A stretch of 64,000 nucleotides of DNA. Origin: Brachypterus glaber. Taxonomy: Eukaryota; Arthropoda; Insecta; Coleoptera; Kateretidae. The notes beneath the pieces were generated by a model. It was not told where the DNA came from, ran no database searches, and saw only the letters and a program-made list of their open reading frames with translations. Of this stretch, positions 24,094 to 35,619 are shown piece by piece (the first letter of the stretch is position 1; every line of letters begins with the position of its first letter). Made by a program: the position numbers and the translations under genes. The stretch covers positions 81,762,895-81,826,894 of the forward strand of contig OY294044.1 of NCBI GenBank assembly GCA_958510825.1. Reading direction: 5' to 3'.

Positions 24094-24153
24094 TTGTTCG
24101 ATTATCTACTGAGATTACACTTAGTGTCCTCTCAGTAGTTAATCGAACAAGAC
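24094..24153. repeat. Hairpin, about 22-bp arms
   Basis: CTTGTTCGATTATCTACTGAG is repeated inverted as CTCAGTAGTTAATCGAACAAG across a 16-base loop. A smaller perfect hairpin (ACAGTACTAGTT/AACTAGTACTGT) lies at about 23957-23988. Could be structured MITE remnants. Confidence 0.7.
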
Positions 24154-24593
24154 CTTTTGCATAGATTCATTTAAGAATAAAGTCTACTAGAAAGATAGGT
24201 ATTTGTGCGCCACCTACTGCAATAAGATTTTGCTGTTGGGTTCTAAATGGCCTAAACCTGATTCTACCAATATCTGGTAGTTTGCTTTGACCATTATTTG
24301 AAACTTTAAATTTGTTTCAGGACTACCGTGTACTACTCTGTTTAAAATAAGAAATAAAAAATGAACATTTTACAGGTAACTTTTTTCAGTTGGCGTATTT
24401 TTTCTGTGTACCAATCCATCTCTCTTGATTTGTACTATATCCGTGTTTCCGTACTGGAATGCCGTACGTCAAGTGCCTTTTAGTTTATTTTCAGTAGCCG
24501 AAGGTTAAGGGTTAGCAAATTGCAACGACGGAGCTAAATTGTTTGATTTCGGCCCAGTTTTAAATTAAAATTGGCACGAAAAATGAACCGCAA

Positions 24594-24703
24594 AAAGGGG
24601 CTAAGTCACATTTTTATATATTTGTCTATTATTATAAGCATAAAGGTCGCTAGAACAAAAATATGCAAAAAATAATATAACAAAAATGGACTTAACCCCT
24701 TTC
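24594..24703. mobile_element. Small MITE-like element, AAAGGGG termini
   Basis: 'aaaggggctaagtc' and 'gacttaacccctttc' are inverted around an AT-rich 80-bp core. No target duplication resolved. Confidence 0.5.
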
Positions 24704-24894
24704 TACAGGTAGTTCTTTACCGTCAACTCTTTTTAGAGCATTATTAACTAATTAGTTTTTAATTCGGTTTTACTTTGAAGTAGGCACGAGTTTTAATCAA
24801 AAGCTTGTTTTTATTGTATTTTTAGATACATGCAACATACAGGGTTATTTTTGAAACATCTAATTTTTAAATGACATCTTAAATGACACGATAA

Positions 24895-25260
24895 ATACCC
24901 TATTACATTTCATTATTAGTAACTAAAAAAGTTACTAGGTATAGTTTAGCTTTGTAAGAAGATCTTCTGGTGGAAAACGGAATTTTGAGTATCGTATAAA
25001 TATGTCTTGAAAAAATAGGTTATATTTTTATGTCATATTATTCAGACAGAATATAAACTTTTGCAATTATCAATAAAAATATGATAAAATCTATGTTAAA
25101 AAAAATATGAAATTTTATTTCTGACAGTGACAAGAAAAAAATCATTTTGAAAAACTTCAAAATTAATATCCTCATGAACCTTAGTCAAAAGAACTAATAT
25201 TAGCACCAATCATAAAAATCAAAAATACTATATAGTTACTAATAATGAAATAGGGTATAG
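24895..25260. repeat. Inverted repeat, about 30-bp arms
   Basis: 'aataccctatt...cattattagtaact' near 24895-24928 recurs inverted as 'agttactaataatgaaatagggta' near 25235-25260. The sequence between is AT-rich. Confidence 0.6.
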
Positions 25261-25469
25261 AAACTTGGAACATATACACGGTTCGCAGTTATTCACTTTT
25301 ACTTTGACTTTGGGAAACACTTAGTTTTCTTGTACAATTTATTTACTTACGAGTTTACTTATAATGTAAATATCATTTTAAAACTAAAAATCAAATAATC
25401 TTTTGGGCGAAAGGTTTTTTAATCGCAAAAAAGGGTCACGTGACCTCCGTAACTTTTTAATTTATAGTT

Positions 25470-27410
25470 TAATCTGAAAAAGTCCAATATATCAATTTAA
25501 AAAAAAACTGCCCCTCGCCCCCCAGGGTTTGGAGAATTTTTTCATTATCAGATTCAATTTCACCAACCCCAAAATCCCCAATATACCAATTTTCACAAAA
25601 ACTACCCCCGCCCCTAGGGCTGGAGATTCACTTTCAGCAATCTCAAAAACCCCAACCAATTTTTACGAAAATTACCCCCCGCCCCCCAGGCGATGAAATT
25701 AGAAAAAAAAATATTATCAGATTCATATTCGTCGACCCCAAAAAAACCCTATATACCTATTTTGATGAAACGATTGAAAATATTTACTCGCCTCCGCGGG
25801 GGTGGAGTTAAAAAAAGTTTATTATCAGATTCAATTTCAGCAACCTTAAAAACTCCTTACATGGCAATTTAAATTTTTGTAAAAAAATGTATTTTTCCTG
25901 CCCCCCTAGCCTCACCCCAATGTTCACCAAAAACAATCCCGAGCGAGAACTTTTTGTAACAACATGCTTGTATGCCAAATTTCAAGTCTCTAGCTTTAAG
26001 CGTTCTTAAGTAATCGTGCTTACAAGATTTCCCGGACAGACCGACCGGTCGAGCAAAAATTTTTTTTCTCGAAATTGATTAATTCCTACATAAAACGTAA
26101 AAAAAAAGGGACGAAGTAAACAAATTGGTACTGGGCAGGACGAACTGGAGAAAAGAATGGAAAGCCACACCAAAAGAAGTGGCATAAAACAGTTTGCCTT
26201 ACACCCGAAAGGGCACAAAAGGCGTATGGATTAAGTAAAAACGTCATAAAAAAAAATGAAATTTTTTGCACGAATACAAGGCTTTCCCAAAATTTTGAAA
26301 ACTTTCAAAATGGGAAAGAAATAGTTGGTCCATATTTTACTATTGATCTAGTTAACCCAACCGGATCCCTTTTTCATTGATTAAAAGGCTAGTTAAGAGA
26401 AAGGATCAGCATACTTAGTATTGAATACAATTTACAATTCGGAAAATTTTACATTTTGTTTTATTAAAATTCTGGTACCGGCTGTTAAATTACATGTACC
26501 ATAGCATTATTTTTGTGCCATCAAACAACCTGTATTATACCCAACTATGAAGTAAAAAAAATTAAATCACCTTGAAAATAAATGAAATTCCACTATAATT
26601 TTGAATATTTATGACATTAAATTTAAAATACCGTAAAAATCGTAAAAATAAAAACCACAAGAGTTTAAAATGTGTTCTAGAAATTTTGCGAATTCATATA
26701 CCGAGAGTTCATTTGCACGAGTCTGGATTTTAGTTAGTAAATTAAAGAAACATTTTCATAGTTGGTAATTTTACAAATATTTGGCAAATACACTGCCCAG
26801 TAAAACGCTTTCCCATTTTTCACATCCGCGCGTAAAATGAATTTTTATTATAAGATTCGCTATTAGCAACCTTAAAAATATACCAGTTTTCACGAAAACT
26901 ACCCCCCGCCTCCTCTTAGGGGGTGGATTTAGTATTTTTTTATTATCAGATTCTCTTTCAGCAACCTCAAAAACCCCTCAGGGGGTTAATTAGAATTTTT
27001 TTATTATCAGATTCAATTTCAACAACCTTAAAAATCCCCTATATAGCAATTTTCAAATTTTTCCCCAGCGAGAACTTTTGGTACATACCTGAATGCCAAA
27101 TTTCAAATCTCTAGCTTAAAGCGTTCTTAAGTTATCGTGCTTACAAGATTTCCCGGAGAGAACGATCGACCGACAATTTTTTTTGGCTTGAAATTGATTT
27201 ATATCGACATAAAACGTCATAAATAACAATACGCAAAAAAAGATTTTGACATTTTTTACACGAATACAAGGCTCTCCAAATTTTGAAATTTTTCAAAATG
27301 GGAAAGCAAAATTGAGCTGAAGAGCTTTTTTGGTCATTACTCGTTTTTCTGGGAAAAAAATGGTAATTGTTTATTCGAACAGTTGGCGAAATTGTGCTTC
27401 TTCTCCCCAA
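25470..27410. repeat. Degenerate tandem and block duplication
   Basis: A roughly 90-100-bp unit (TTATTATCAGATTCAATTTC, 'caaaaaccccc', 'aatttt.acgaaaactacccc') is repeated about four times in 25480-25900 and again in 26830-27060. A following block (CGTGCTTACAAGATTTCCCG, then 'cataaaacgt', 'ttttgcacgaatacaaggct') occurs at 26010-26330 and 27130-27310. So a unit of more than 500 bp was duplicated with about 1.1 kb offset. Non-coding. Confidence 0.7.
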
Positions 27411-27570
27411 TAAATGACACCTTTGACTGCGAGAAGTATAATTGTTAAAAACGATTAGAATTATTATGTTTATAATACCTAGGAATTCTAATTTAAAAAA
27501 TGATTAAAAAAGTGCACATTAATAACCTAATAACTTAAGAGAAGAGGCATTGAATGTAATATAGTTTGAC

Positions 27571-27732
27571 GCACGGATCTGTGGCTACGGAAAATATGTT
27601 TGGAATGTGTGTGCAAGTGGGAGGCCCGATGTAGGCACGCACGCCTTATAACGCTCTTGACGTAAAGAAGAGAGCGCGAATGATTCCTTCCCCTTTCGTC
27701 GGAGACTTTGTTTCATGCGTAGAACTATACTT
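27571..27732 (+). repeat. Dispersed GC-richer repeat, copy 1
   Basis: GCACGGATCTGTGGCTACGG through 'ggcacgcacgccttataacg' to 'agaactatac' matches 44464-44611 in the same orientation. Origin unknown. Confidence 0.75.
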
Positions 27733-28068
27733 GTTAGTGAAGCCGAAAGTTGATTTTTCCTACGTCGGCAAAATAAAACTAAAGATAAGATAAATATTAT
27801 CCAGTTCAAATAGGTAAACTCGTATGTAAACAATATTCAGTTGCAATAAAACTATATTGAAAAAAAGGATAATATCAAATTATGAAGTATAAATAGTGTA
27901 TACACTTGAGTATTATTTACAAAGCAAAATATCGTCTGTTATTTTCGAAAAGGTTGTATGTTATAATTTATTTTTTCTATTTTGCGACTCTTATAAGCTC
28001 ATAATCACACGCATTTTGCGTTATAGGCCCATCTTATGGGCCTCTTAAAGAGGTCTCTACTTTTTTTT

Positions 28069-28298
28069 CTTTTGGGTTGGCAATAGACAAAAGCTTGACG
28101 TTTTCCGTGCAAATGTCAACGTCGCTTTAAAATTTAATTTTCTACAAATTTTTGTGTTTAGGTTATTTCTTTACCGTGTATTGTAGCTTGGTTACTTGCA
28201 GTGAAAAATAGAAGACATGACTATAAAATATATCAAAATATCATTTTTTCTTAGAATTTTCAACATGGCAAAAACTGTAATGCCAACCCGAAACAAAA
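28069..28298. mobile_element. Putative MITE, GGGTTGGCA termini
   Basis: 'tttgggttggcaat' and 'aatgccaacccgaaa' are inverted 230 bp apart. Non-coding; target duplication unclear. Confidence 0.5.
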
Positions 28299-28357
28299 AT
28301 CCCTAAATCAGTTTTCAAAAGTTTTTATTTTTTTTAGAGCAAAATAAAAAAAATTGT

Positions 28358-28462
28358 ATAAAGCACTCGTTTCATACCACCTTTTTAGCGCACTAGTACT
28401 TTAGAAAACTAGCCGCGACGTGCGCTAAAAACTTATGTTATGAAACTAGTAATATACTATAA
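28358..28462. repeat. Foldback repeat related to 34876-35120
   Basis: Inverted segments around 'tttttagcgcactagtacttt' and 'gtgcgctaaaaactta'. The inner part of the larger palindrome at 34876-35120 has the same words. Confidence 0.7.
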
Positions 28463-28937
28463 TATGCTAAAAGTTGATTTGTCCAATAACACTAGGCAAC
28501 ACAGTTTCTTGCCCCGATTGGAGTCATATGTTTTTTAACTAATTTTGGGTCGCTAAAACCGAATCTGGCCTCAGAATATTTCTATTACCTAAGTTTTCTG
28601 AGAAAAATAAGATAAAAATGTTAAAAAACCATTATTTTATCCCTATTTTGTTCTAAAATCATGGGAGACAAAAATATTCCAAGGACAAATTTGGATTCGG
28701 CGACTCAATATTAGTTAAAAAATACCCAACTTAAAACATAGAAACTTTAAAATCATAGGTAGAATAAATAGAGATATTATGAAAAAAAAAATATTTAAAA
28801 AAAATGGATAATGTGAACAAACTAAGTAGGGGTGGAGGGTAAGAAGAAGGGTGCATAAGGGGACAAGCTTATAGCCACGTACTCATGCTAAAAATTGTCA
28901 AAAATCATTACTAGGGGGTCAAAAATGAACTAAAAAA

Positions 28938-29510
28938 ATGTTACGTGTTATGGTTCTTATGTAATAAAGTAACATTTTTTATGATGTAGAACCATTAAAA
29001 AAAAAACAAAACAAAATACACAATATTTTGTTTTATAAATTATTTTTAAATTGGCATAATTGCATGTACTAAAATTTAAAAAATAAGACGTGCTGAATTT
29101 TCTTCAAGGTCAAATATGGATTCTGCGCCTTTAAATTGATAAGAAAAATATATTTTTTGGGCTCGGGAAAAAAGTTTACACTGTGTACTTTAATTTTATA
29201 TCTTTTTCATTTATTTACTTTTTAGGAACAAACTAAGCAAAATAAAAAAATATTTGTATAAATATTTTTGTAGAGAATTTTATAATCTACAAATTAATTT
29301 TTATAAAGTTTTTAAAAAAATTTGATATTTTTGCCACAAATGAGCAATTAAGTAAACTCTGCACTTTCATTTTAACCTTTTTATTTTTTTTTGCGTACTT
29401 ATTCTAACAGTAGGTTCTTGACATATAGATTTTTGAATTCCTCGTATTTTTTTTTAATATACACTAAAATTTTCAAAATTCTACTCTTTTGTTTAAAGAT
29501 TTTGAAAAAA
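28938..29510 (+). repeat. Dispersed repeat, inverted partner at 48965-49481
   Basis: Shares 'ttcttatgtaataaagtaac', 'ctgcgcctttaaattgataa', 'gggaaaaaagtttacactgtg' and 'tttttgaattcctcgta' in order with the reverse complement of the second copy. Confidence 0.78.
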
Positions 29511-29909
29511 AACGTCATTATTACCTGAACTTATATCTCAAAAATTTTAGGTGCTGGAATTTTTCTAAGGTCAGATTCGAGTTCTCGCCCTCGAATTAGT
29601 AAGAAACATTTACTTTCCGATCGGGGCAAAAAAAAAAGTTGCGATTTGTTGCCTAGTGTAATTATTGAATAATTATAATAACACTAATAATTTAACCAAT
29701 CAAATGAAATGTGTCGATTAATTCTGAATTTCATTGGTCAAATTCTTATTTTAGTGTTAAGTAATTGTTGGGTAAACAAACCATAACTTTAGGGGATAAT
29801 GAATTTGTGTCTGGTCTCGCAAAAAGCGACCTAAAGGTAAAAAAATGTTTTTTATTTGCTGGATGAATTGTATATCTCTACACTGTAAAAAGAGTATGTT
29901 GATTTATTT

Positions 29910-30151
29910 CGAGGGGTTTATTTATTGAAAAAACGTGTACAAGGATTGTAAGAATCAAAGGATTGTGGAAGATTGTCAAAAAGATTGTACAAAATTTTAA
30001 TGAAGATTGTTAGATTATGGGTAGATTTCAGATGATTGTGGAAGATTGTAGATGATTGTGGAGGATTCTGGAGGATTGCAGATGATTTTGAAAGGATTGT
30101 AGAAGATTGTTGGACATGTGTACAAGGATTGTCCAATAAATAAACCCCTCG
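29910..30151 (+). mobile_element. CGAGGGG-family MITE, GATTGT-core subfamily (copy C)
   Basis: Termini CGAGGGGTTTATTTATTG and CAATAAATAAACCCCTCG; perfect 8-bp target duplication ATTTATTT. The core is again reiterated GATTGT, about 85-90% like copy B by eye, with one core deletion. Confidence 0.92.
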
Positions 30152-31220
30152 ATTTATTTATAATGTGATATTACAATATTTTAGTAGGTAATTTTTAATT
30201 TTATTCAAAAAAGTAGTCTTACCATATTTTTAAAGTAAATATACATTTTTGAAGTAATTTTACCATATTATTGTTTTTTCGTATCTAATGTAACTTTTAA
30301 TAGATTTATACAAATATTACATTACATTACATTTAATTTAGCTGTATGATATTATCACATTAGATATATTAAAATATGACATCGCACGAAAAAATTTACC
30401 ATACACCAAAACGTCTTACCTAGTATATTGTAAATTTACATCAATTGTTACAGTGTTATTTTTCCCCCTTCAGGTCTCTCTTCGCATGACAATTTAAAAT
30501 TATTGTCTTTAAATTATGCCGAGGTGTGTAAACACACAAATCTGTACACGTGATTTTGTACACAGATTTTTCAAATGCTTCCGAAAACTTGAACATGGAC
30601 TTTCCAGACAGAAAGGGTCGATGAAAGGATGAATAAAAAATAAGAAAAAAAACTTTTTGGGCTTTCCCATTAACGGAACAGCAATATATTTAGTCATTGC
30701 AATTTATATATAACACGTGGGTTTCTACAAGGTACTGAGGAAATGGTACCACTGACTACAATACACATCATAGTAAAAAGTTAACAGACACGTGGCTTAT
30801 ATATTATGCATTTTTATAAATAACACAGGTCTACATAACCAAGTTCTTTCTTTATACGCCTAGTTATCCACACATAGATTTGTTGGTGTAAAGGTAATCT
30901 ACATGTATACAGTAAAATCACGACAACATTTTGAGATTTAAGAAACAACGACAGTTTTTAACCCAAGAAAGAGAAGTTTTATAATTAGACGCAAAACGAA
31001 ATTTTCGTTTTTTTAGCTATTTTTTGCTAGACGGATAGATTCCACTACATTATGTAATTTTGCCGATACGCAAGACGAGTGTAAAAGATAAACCATACAT
31101 AGATAACTTTTTAGTGATACGTTTTTCGGTTACTAACCGACAAACGTGCAGTATACATGTTTGTTTACATTACATGTTTGTTTAACCTCGTACTATTCTA
31201 CTTAATTAAGCATCCCCTAA

Positions 31221-31433
31221 GTCCAGGACTTGTGTGGGCTAGTAGTAGAGGGAAACACCGGCTTTAACTGACTTTCGAACCAGTTTATAGGGAGTGTCCG
31301 TTTCACTTATCGCCATCGCCAAAATTCAATTATTAATTAACGGCAAATCGGCGCCAGTGATAATCGAACTCACGCTATATTCGGTTAGTCGGCTTGCTAT
31401 GTACACGCGCTAGCCCACTATACTGTGCCTCCC
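31221..31433 (-). mobile_element. tRNA-derived SINE
   Basis: Read on the minus strand it starts GGGAGGCACAGTATAGTGGG. It has an A-box-like GTGGGCTAGCGCG and a B-box-like GAGTTCGATTATCAC, consistent with a tRNA-derived head with an internal pol III promoter, followed by a tRNA-unrelated body shared with 15488-15639. No long A tail. Length about 213 bp. Confidence 0.78.
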
Positions 31434-31576
31434 GTATACATGTACATGTATTATACATGTATACATATTTTTTTTTAGTCTGTCAATTCTTAATTTATTT
31501 AAATACGAAAGAGGTTCTATGTTTATGTTTATCTTGCCACAAACATCGCCAAAATTGCATAGCGAAAGACAAGCTT

Positions 31577-31680
31577 AGGCCCAACTGCAACAACTCTTAA
31601 ACGGGGATTATTTCGACTAAACTGAGTTTAAGTTAAAAATGCTACGTTCTGATTTGTCCAAGTTGGTGCAAGTGGCCCCT
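31577..31680. mobile_element. Diverged GGGCCACTTG-type MITE
   Basis: Ends in 'ttggtgcaagtggcccc' and begins with a decayed 'ggcccaactgcaac'. The interior 'gagtttaagttaaaaatgct' matches the element at 17782-17916. Confidence 0.65.
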
Positions 31681-31999
31681 ATTCAAAAAACAAAACATAT
31701 TTTAAAATGTAGATATGTGTAATGCATTATAATATAATAAAATTCGTGTCTTTTACTCGAGCTTTTAATTTGTGTGGCTTGGTTCTCAAAGGGTGGATGT
31801 CACTTTCTCAATAGCAGCGTTTTTAAAATATTACATCATTACATATTTGTTCTCCGTAGCATAAAATTAAAAATCAATTTGGCGTGATCCACTAATCTCT
31901 GGTCGTTAAATCATAAAATTTTGCGTGTAGGTTAATCTAATAATGACAACTACTGTATTTAAATTTTCCAGGTAAAAATAACTTAATCTCTGGTTATTG

Positions 32000-32240
32000 T
32001 ACACTTCACAGCGCGTAAGCGCTAGAATAGTATTATGGCTAGTTTAGAAAAAAAAATCTAAACATTCTTGGACTTTTGGTATACAAATTTGTATCTACAT
32101 TTGTCGAAAATAAGAAACTTTAAAAATGTCCGTATGTCCGTCTGATGTCACGTTTTTTGCGTACACGATAAATCCAGTACAAATTAACCGATCGACTCAA
32201 AAATGTTGGGAAAATCAAGTTCTATGAGAGGAAGATTGAA
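32000..32240 (+). repeat. Dispersed repeat, copy 2 of 2
   Basis: Colinear with 5687-5925 (TTCACAGCGC, 'gtccgtctgatgtcacg', 'gggaaaatcaagttctatgag'). Confidence 0.65.
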
Positions 32241-32299
32241 ACTTATTTCTTAAGATTTAATCAACGATTTTTGTTTATATACATTCTATATAAAAATTA

Positions 32300-32384
32300 T
32301 GTATTAAGTCTTAATAAATAAGTTTCAGAGTGCTTTTTAATTTACGCGCTGTGACGTCAAATCGCATTCTCAGATTGTCACGAG
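32300..32384. mobile_element. Half copy of the CTCGTGACAATCTG MITE
   Basis: Only the right terminus survives ('gctgtgacgtcaaatcgcat', then 'cagattgtcacgag'). Related to 20901-21128. Confidence 0.7.
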
Positions 32385-32772
32385 TACACCAATATTTTAA
32401 TGCTTTTTTGATCACAGAGATTAATTAAATAGACAAGTTCTGATCCCATCCCCTGACCACTTTCTTTTTATTTTTTTTTACTTTCTCATAAAGAAAGTAT
32501 TGTTTATTTTGCGTTTTAAATAATTTTAACTTGACTTTAAATATTTGGGACAATGCAATATGCATCCACTGTGAATAGTAAATAATGAAATGCAATACAT
32601 ATCATCACGCCTTATTTTAATCCCAATTTAAATAAAATCTAATAAAGGTTATAAAATGCACGTATTTACCTCGGTATTTGCTTTTAACCGATAAAACGTT
32701 GAGGTACGTATCAAAGTTAAATATTTAATTATATAATCAAATAATGTACCTAAAGCCGGGCTTAGATTATGC

Positions 32773-32941
32773 CGAGGGGCATGTCACTCGTCATTTGCGG
32801 GACGAAATATCGCCTTTTACGTTAATCATATCGCCTCAAGATCACCCGATATCGCCCCCGATATTGCCTAATATCGCCTCTGATATTGCCTCATATCGCC
32901 TCTTAAAGGGACGAAATACCGCCTCTGCGATATGCCCCTCG
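32773..32941 (+). mobile_element. CGAGGGG-family MITE, ATATCGCC-core subfamily
   Basis: Termini CGAGGGGCATGTC and GATATGCCCCTCG; perfect 8-bp target duplication GATTATGC. The core is about ten ATATCGCCT-like units. An apparent 102-codon frame across it is a by-product of the repeat. Confidence 0.9.
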
Positions 32942-33006
32942 GATTATGCAATTTTGACCATATGCAGGTTTGCAGCAAGGCGAGAAGATATGAATTCCAT
33001 TACAGG

Positions 33007-34278
33007 TAGGGTTTCCAGTCCCGAAAGTTCGGGATATCCCGAAGATTTTTGAATCCCTAAATCCCGAAAAATTCCGAAAATCCCGAAAAAAATCCCGAAA
33101 ATCCCGAAAAATTAGAATTTATTTATTCAACTCGAATCGGGTTACTCGATATGTAATTGTGATTTGCGTATAATATTTTTTGTTTACGATGGTGAAAATG
33201 CACCCCTAAAGGTCATAGTCTATGACTCATAGACCTAACGAAACAATTTCTTGGAAAACGGGCTGAACATTTTCGAAGAACTGTTTTGAATAACCTACAG
33301 AATTTCTTTAAATTTTCAGTCGTTGTTGATCCATGGTGTGTGTATATGTGCTAAAAAATAAGTTAATTTTTAAACAAAAATTAATTTTAATTTTGATTTA
33401 ATTATGTTTATATAAATATTTTATTTCAAGTAAGGTCTTATTTAGTTCAGAAAATTACTTATATTCTAAGCTAAATAGGGAATTTTTATTAGGGTGACCC
33501 ACCAAAATTTCAAATTAAAAAATTTGGGCGTCTCACGGTGAGATTCTCACCCCTTAAATTTGTTCACGGGGGGGGGGGTGGTAGGGTTAATAGTATTATC
33601 CCTGAATTTTTTCAGAAGTTTTGAAAAATTCGAGAGGTCGCTCATGGCCATTTTTTTAAAAGATATGTTTTTTAAGCTAATAAAAAACATAATTTTAATT
33701 TAAAATTTTTAAGTTTGTTAATAATTACTTTTATATATATTTTTTTATATGAATTTATATTTTAATGTTGTTTGTTTTGTTTTGTTGGTACTACCAACTT
33801 GGATGTAACTTTTTACTTAACTTATTTATTTTAACTTTTAAAAAGTATGTTTTTTTTTAACTTTTTATTTAATTTATTTATTTTAACTTTTAAAAAGTTT
33901 GTTTTTTTTTAACTTTTTATTTAATTTATTTGTTTTAACTTTTAAAAAGTTTGTTTTTTTTTAAATAATAAATATTTTACTGAATATTTGTTTTTTTTTC
34001 GTGATGCACGCATACAATTTGTATATAAAAAAATTTCTTACTTTTATTAGTGTTTATTTTATTTTTCTTAATTTAGTAAAATATAAATTTAAATAAAATA
34101 TGGTTAATACTGGTTATTTTAATAAAAGTTTTTGGTTTAAATTTTATAATTTTATTTATTTAATATAAGATAATTAATTTCTAATGAAATAAGAATTTTT
34201 AAATTTCGGGATCGGGATCCCGAACTTTTTGAAATTTTCGGGATTTCGGGATCGGGATCCCGAAACCTGGATTCCCCA
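33007..34278. mobile_element. hAT-like non-autonomous element with terminal arrays
   Basis: Flanked by the perfect 8-bp duplication ATTACAGG (32999-33006; 34279-34286). Ends TAGGGTTTCCAG and CTGGATTCCCCA; a TAGGG/CAGGG start and an 8-bp duplication are typical of hAT elements. Both ends carry tandem AATCCCGAAAA-type units, inverted relative to each other (33015-33113; 34205-34265). The AT-rich middle includes three 52-bp tandem units (33807-33962). No transposase open frame. Confidence 0.82.
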
Positions 34279-34460
34279 ATTACAGGGTTATTCTTTTAAA
34301 TTAAAAAATAAAAAAACAAAAAGTGATAGCTAGGGATTGGATTCGAACTCGTATTTTATTGTAATTTCGCCGAGAAAATATGTAAATCGACTAGGTATAT
34401 TTAAACTTAACTCTACACACATTTTTCTCAATAAATGAAATTTGAAATATTTACCAGTAT

Positions 34461-34612
34461 GGGAATGTTCAAGTATTACGTAACGCTCCTAGGGGGGTAG
34501 GGGGTCATTTTGAAGTGTTACGCCCATGTTAATGGTATAAGAAAATAGCGTTACAGGGGGGGGGGGGTGCAAAATGATCAAAATTTGCGTTACATAATAC
34601 TTTAACGTTCCC
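34461..34612. mobile_element. PIF/Harbinger-like MITE, complete copy
   Basis: Termini GGGAATGTTCAAGTATTACG and the near-inverse ending AACGTTCCC; TAT flanks each side. Carries a G12-type run and 'aaaatgatcaaaatttgcg'. The most complete of the family in this window. Confidence 0.8.
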
Positions 34613-34875
34613 TATGTGGTAAATGGTTAACCATCCTAGATAAGATAATTTTATATAATGAATATTATTTGAACAATAAATATTTCCGTTTGTTTGAAAA
34701 ACTAAACGGTTTTGCTTAACACGGTTAGGAAAATAATTTAATAATAATAAGTTAAAATAATAACTTAATAATAATAATTCAATAATAATTTAATAATAAT
34801 TTAATAATAATAATTTTTACGATAATTTTTATAATTAAAATTATATTAATTGCCTTCGCCAAAATTGCAAAAATA

Positions 34876-35120
34876 AAATATTTTATCAAGCTGAAGTTTG
34901 CAACGTTTTTTTGCAACCAAAATTCAAATAGTATATTAAAGCACTTATTCTATAACACGTTTTTAGCGCATTAGTACTTTAGAAAAATCGCCGCAAGCGG
35001 CCTGTTTTCTAAACTTCTACTCGTGCGCTAAAAACGTATGTTATAAAACTAGTACTTTAATATACCATTTGAATTTTCGTTGCAAAAAAACGTTGCAAAC
35101 TTCAGCTTCATAATATTTTC
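34876..35120. repeat. Foldback element, about 110-bp arms
   Basis: 'gctgaagtttgcaacgtttt' and 'aaaacgttgcaaacttcagc' start long matching arms that converge near 34998 on 'gccgcaagcggc'. Inner words are shared with 28358-28462. It lies 0.5 kb downstream of SERCA exon 1 in the sense of transcription. Confidence 0.82.
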
Positions 35121-35619
35121 TGGCCTTTAGCGATTTTTCGGGGAAAAACTAGTTTTTCTATTTTTATTCATCAGCAAACAACCCAGAGTTGGGAAAAATT
35201 AAGAAAACCCCCTCTGGCCTAAAAACCCCTAAAAATCATAAGTTTAAAGTTTGGTTTTGATCTGTTAAAAAGTATGGCCTGTAGGCCTCTGAACGGAGGA
35301 CGGACGGATTTCTAAAAATAGATTTTTTGGGGTTTAACTTATTTTTTCACGATAACAATACCTTCTTCTCTCTGAGGTCGCTCTAAAGTAAAAATGGTTA
35401 AATTTTCGTTAGAATACGGGGTTCTATATTATAGGGGAAAAAGACAAAACTGTGGAAATAAAATAAAATAACAATAAAATGAGTGTTCTAAATTGTTCTG
35501 AAGAAAACTAGAAAAGAGGGTGAAACCCTTACAAAGAAAATAATTTGAATTTAGAGGTAATTTAGTAGAATTCTGCATTTTAATTCAGGTTAGTGCTAAA
35601 AAGCCGTTACAAAACTTAC

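Larger units (their letters stand above)
14497..35619 (-). other. SERCA intron 1 (about 21.1 kb)
   Basis: Large first intron, mostly transposon remnants annotated individually. It includes the 200-base gap. Stretches with nothing recognisable beyond AT-rich sequence are about 16000-16800, 20010-20740, 22300-22780, 23400-23900, 27750-28060 and 30160-31200. No further exon of another gene was recognised on either strand. Confidence 0.75.

Noticed and set aside
24094..24153. Hairpin considered as a microRNA precursor
   Set aside because: Arms of 22 bp with a 16-base loop and no extended stem; similar hairpins here are MITE relics.
32744..33052. 102-codon plus-strand frame
   Set aside because: Spans the ATATCGCC repeat core of a MITE and continues into a different element.
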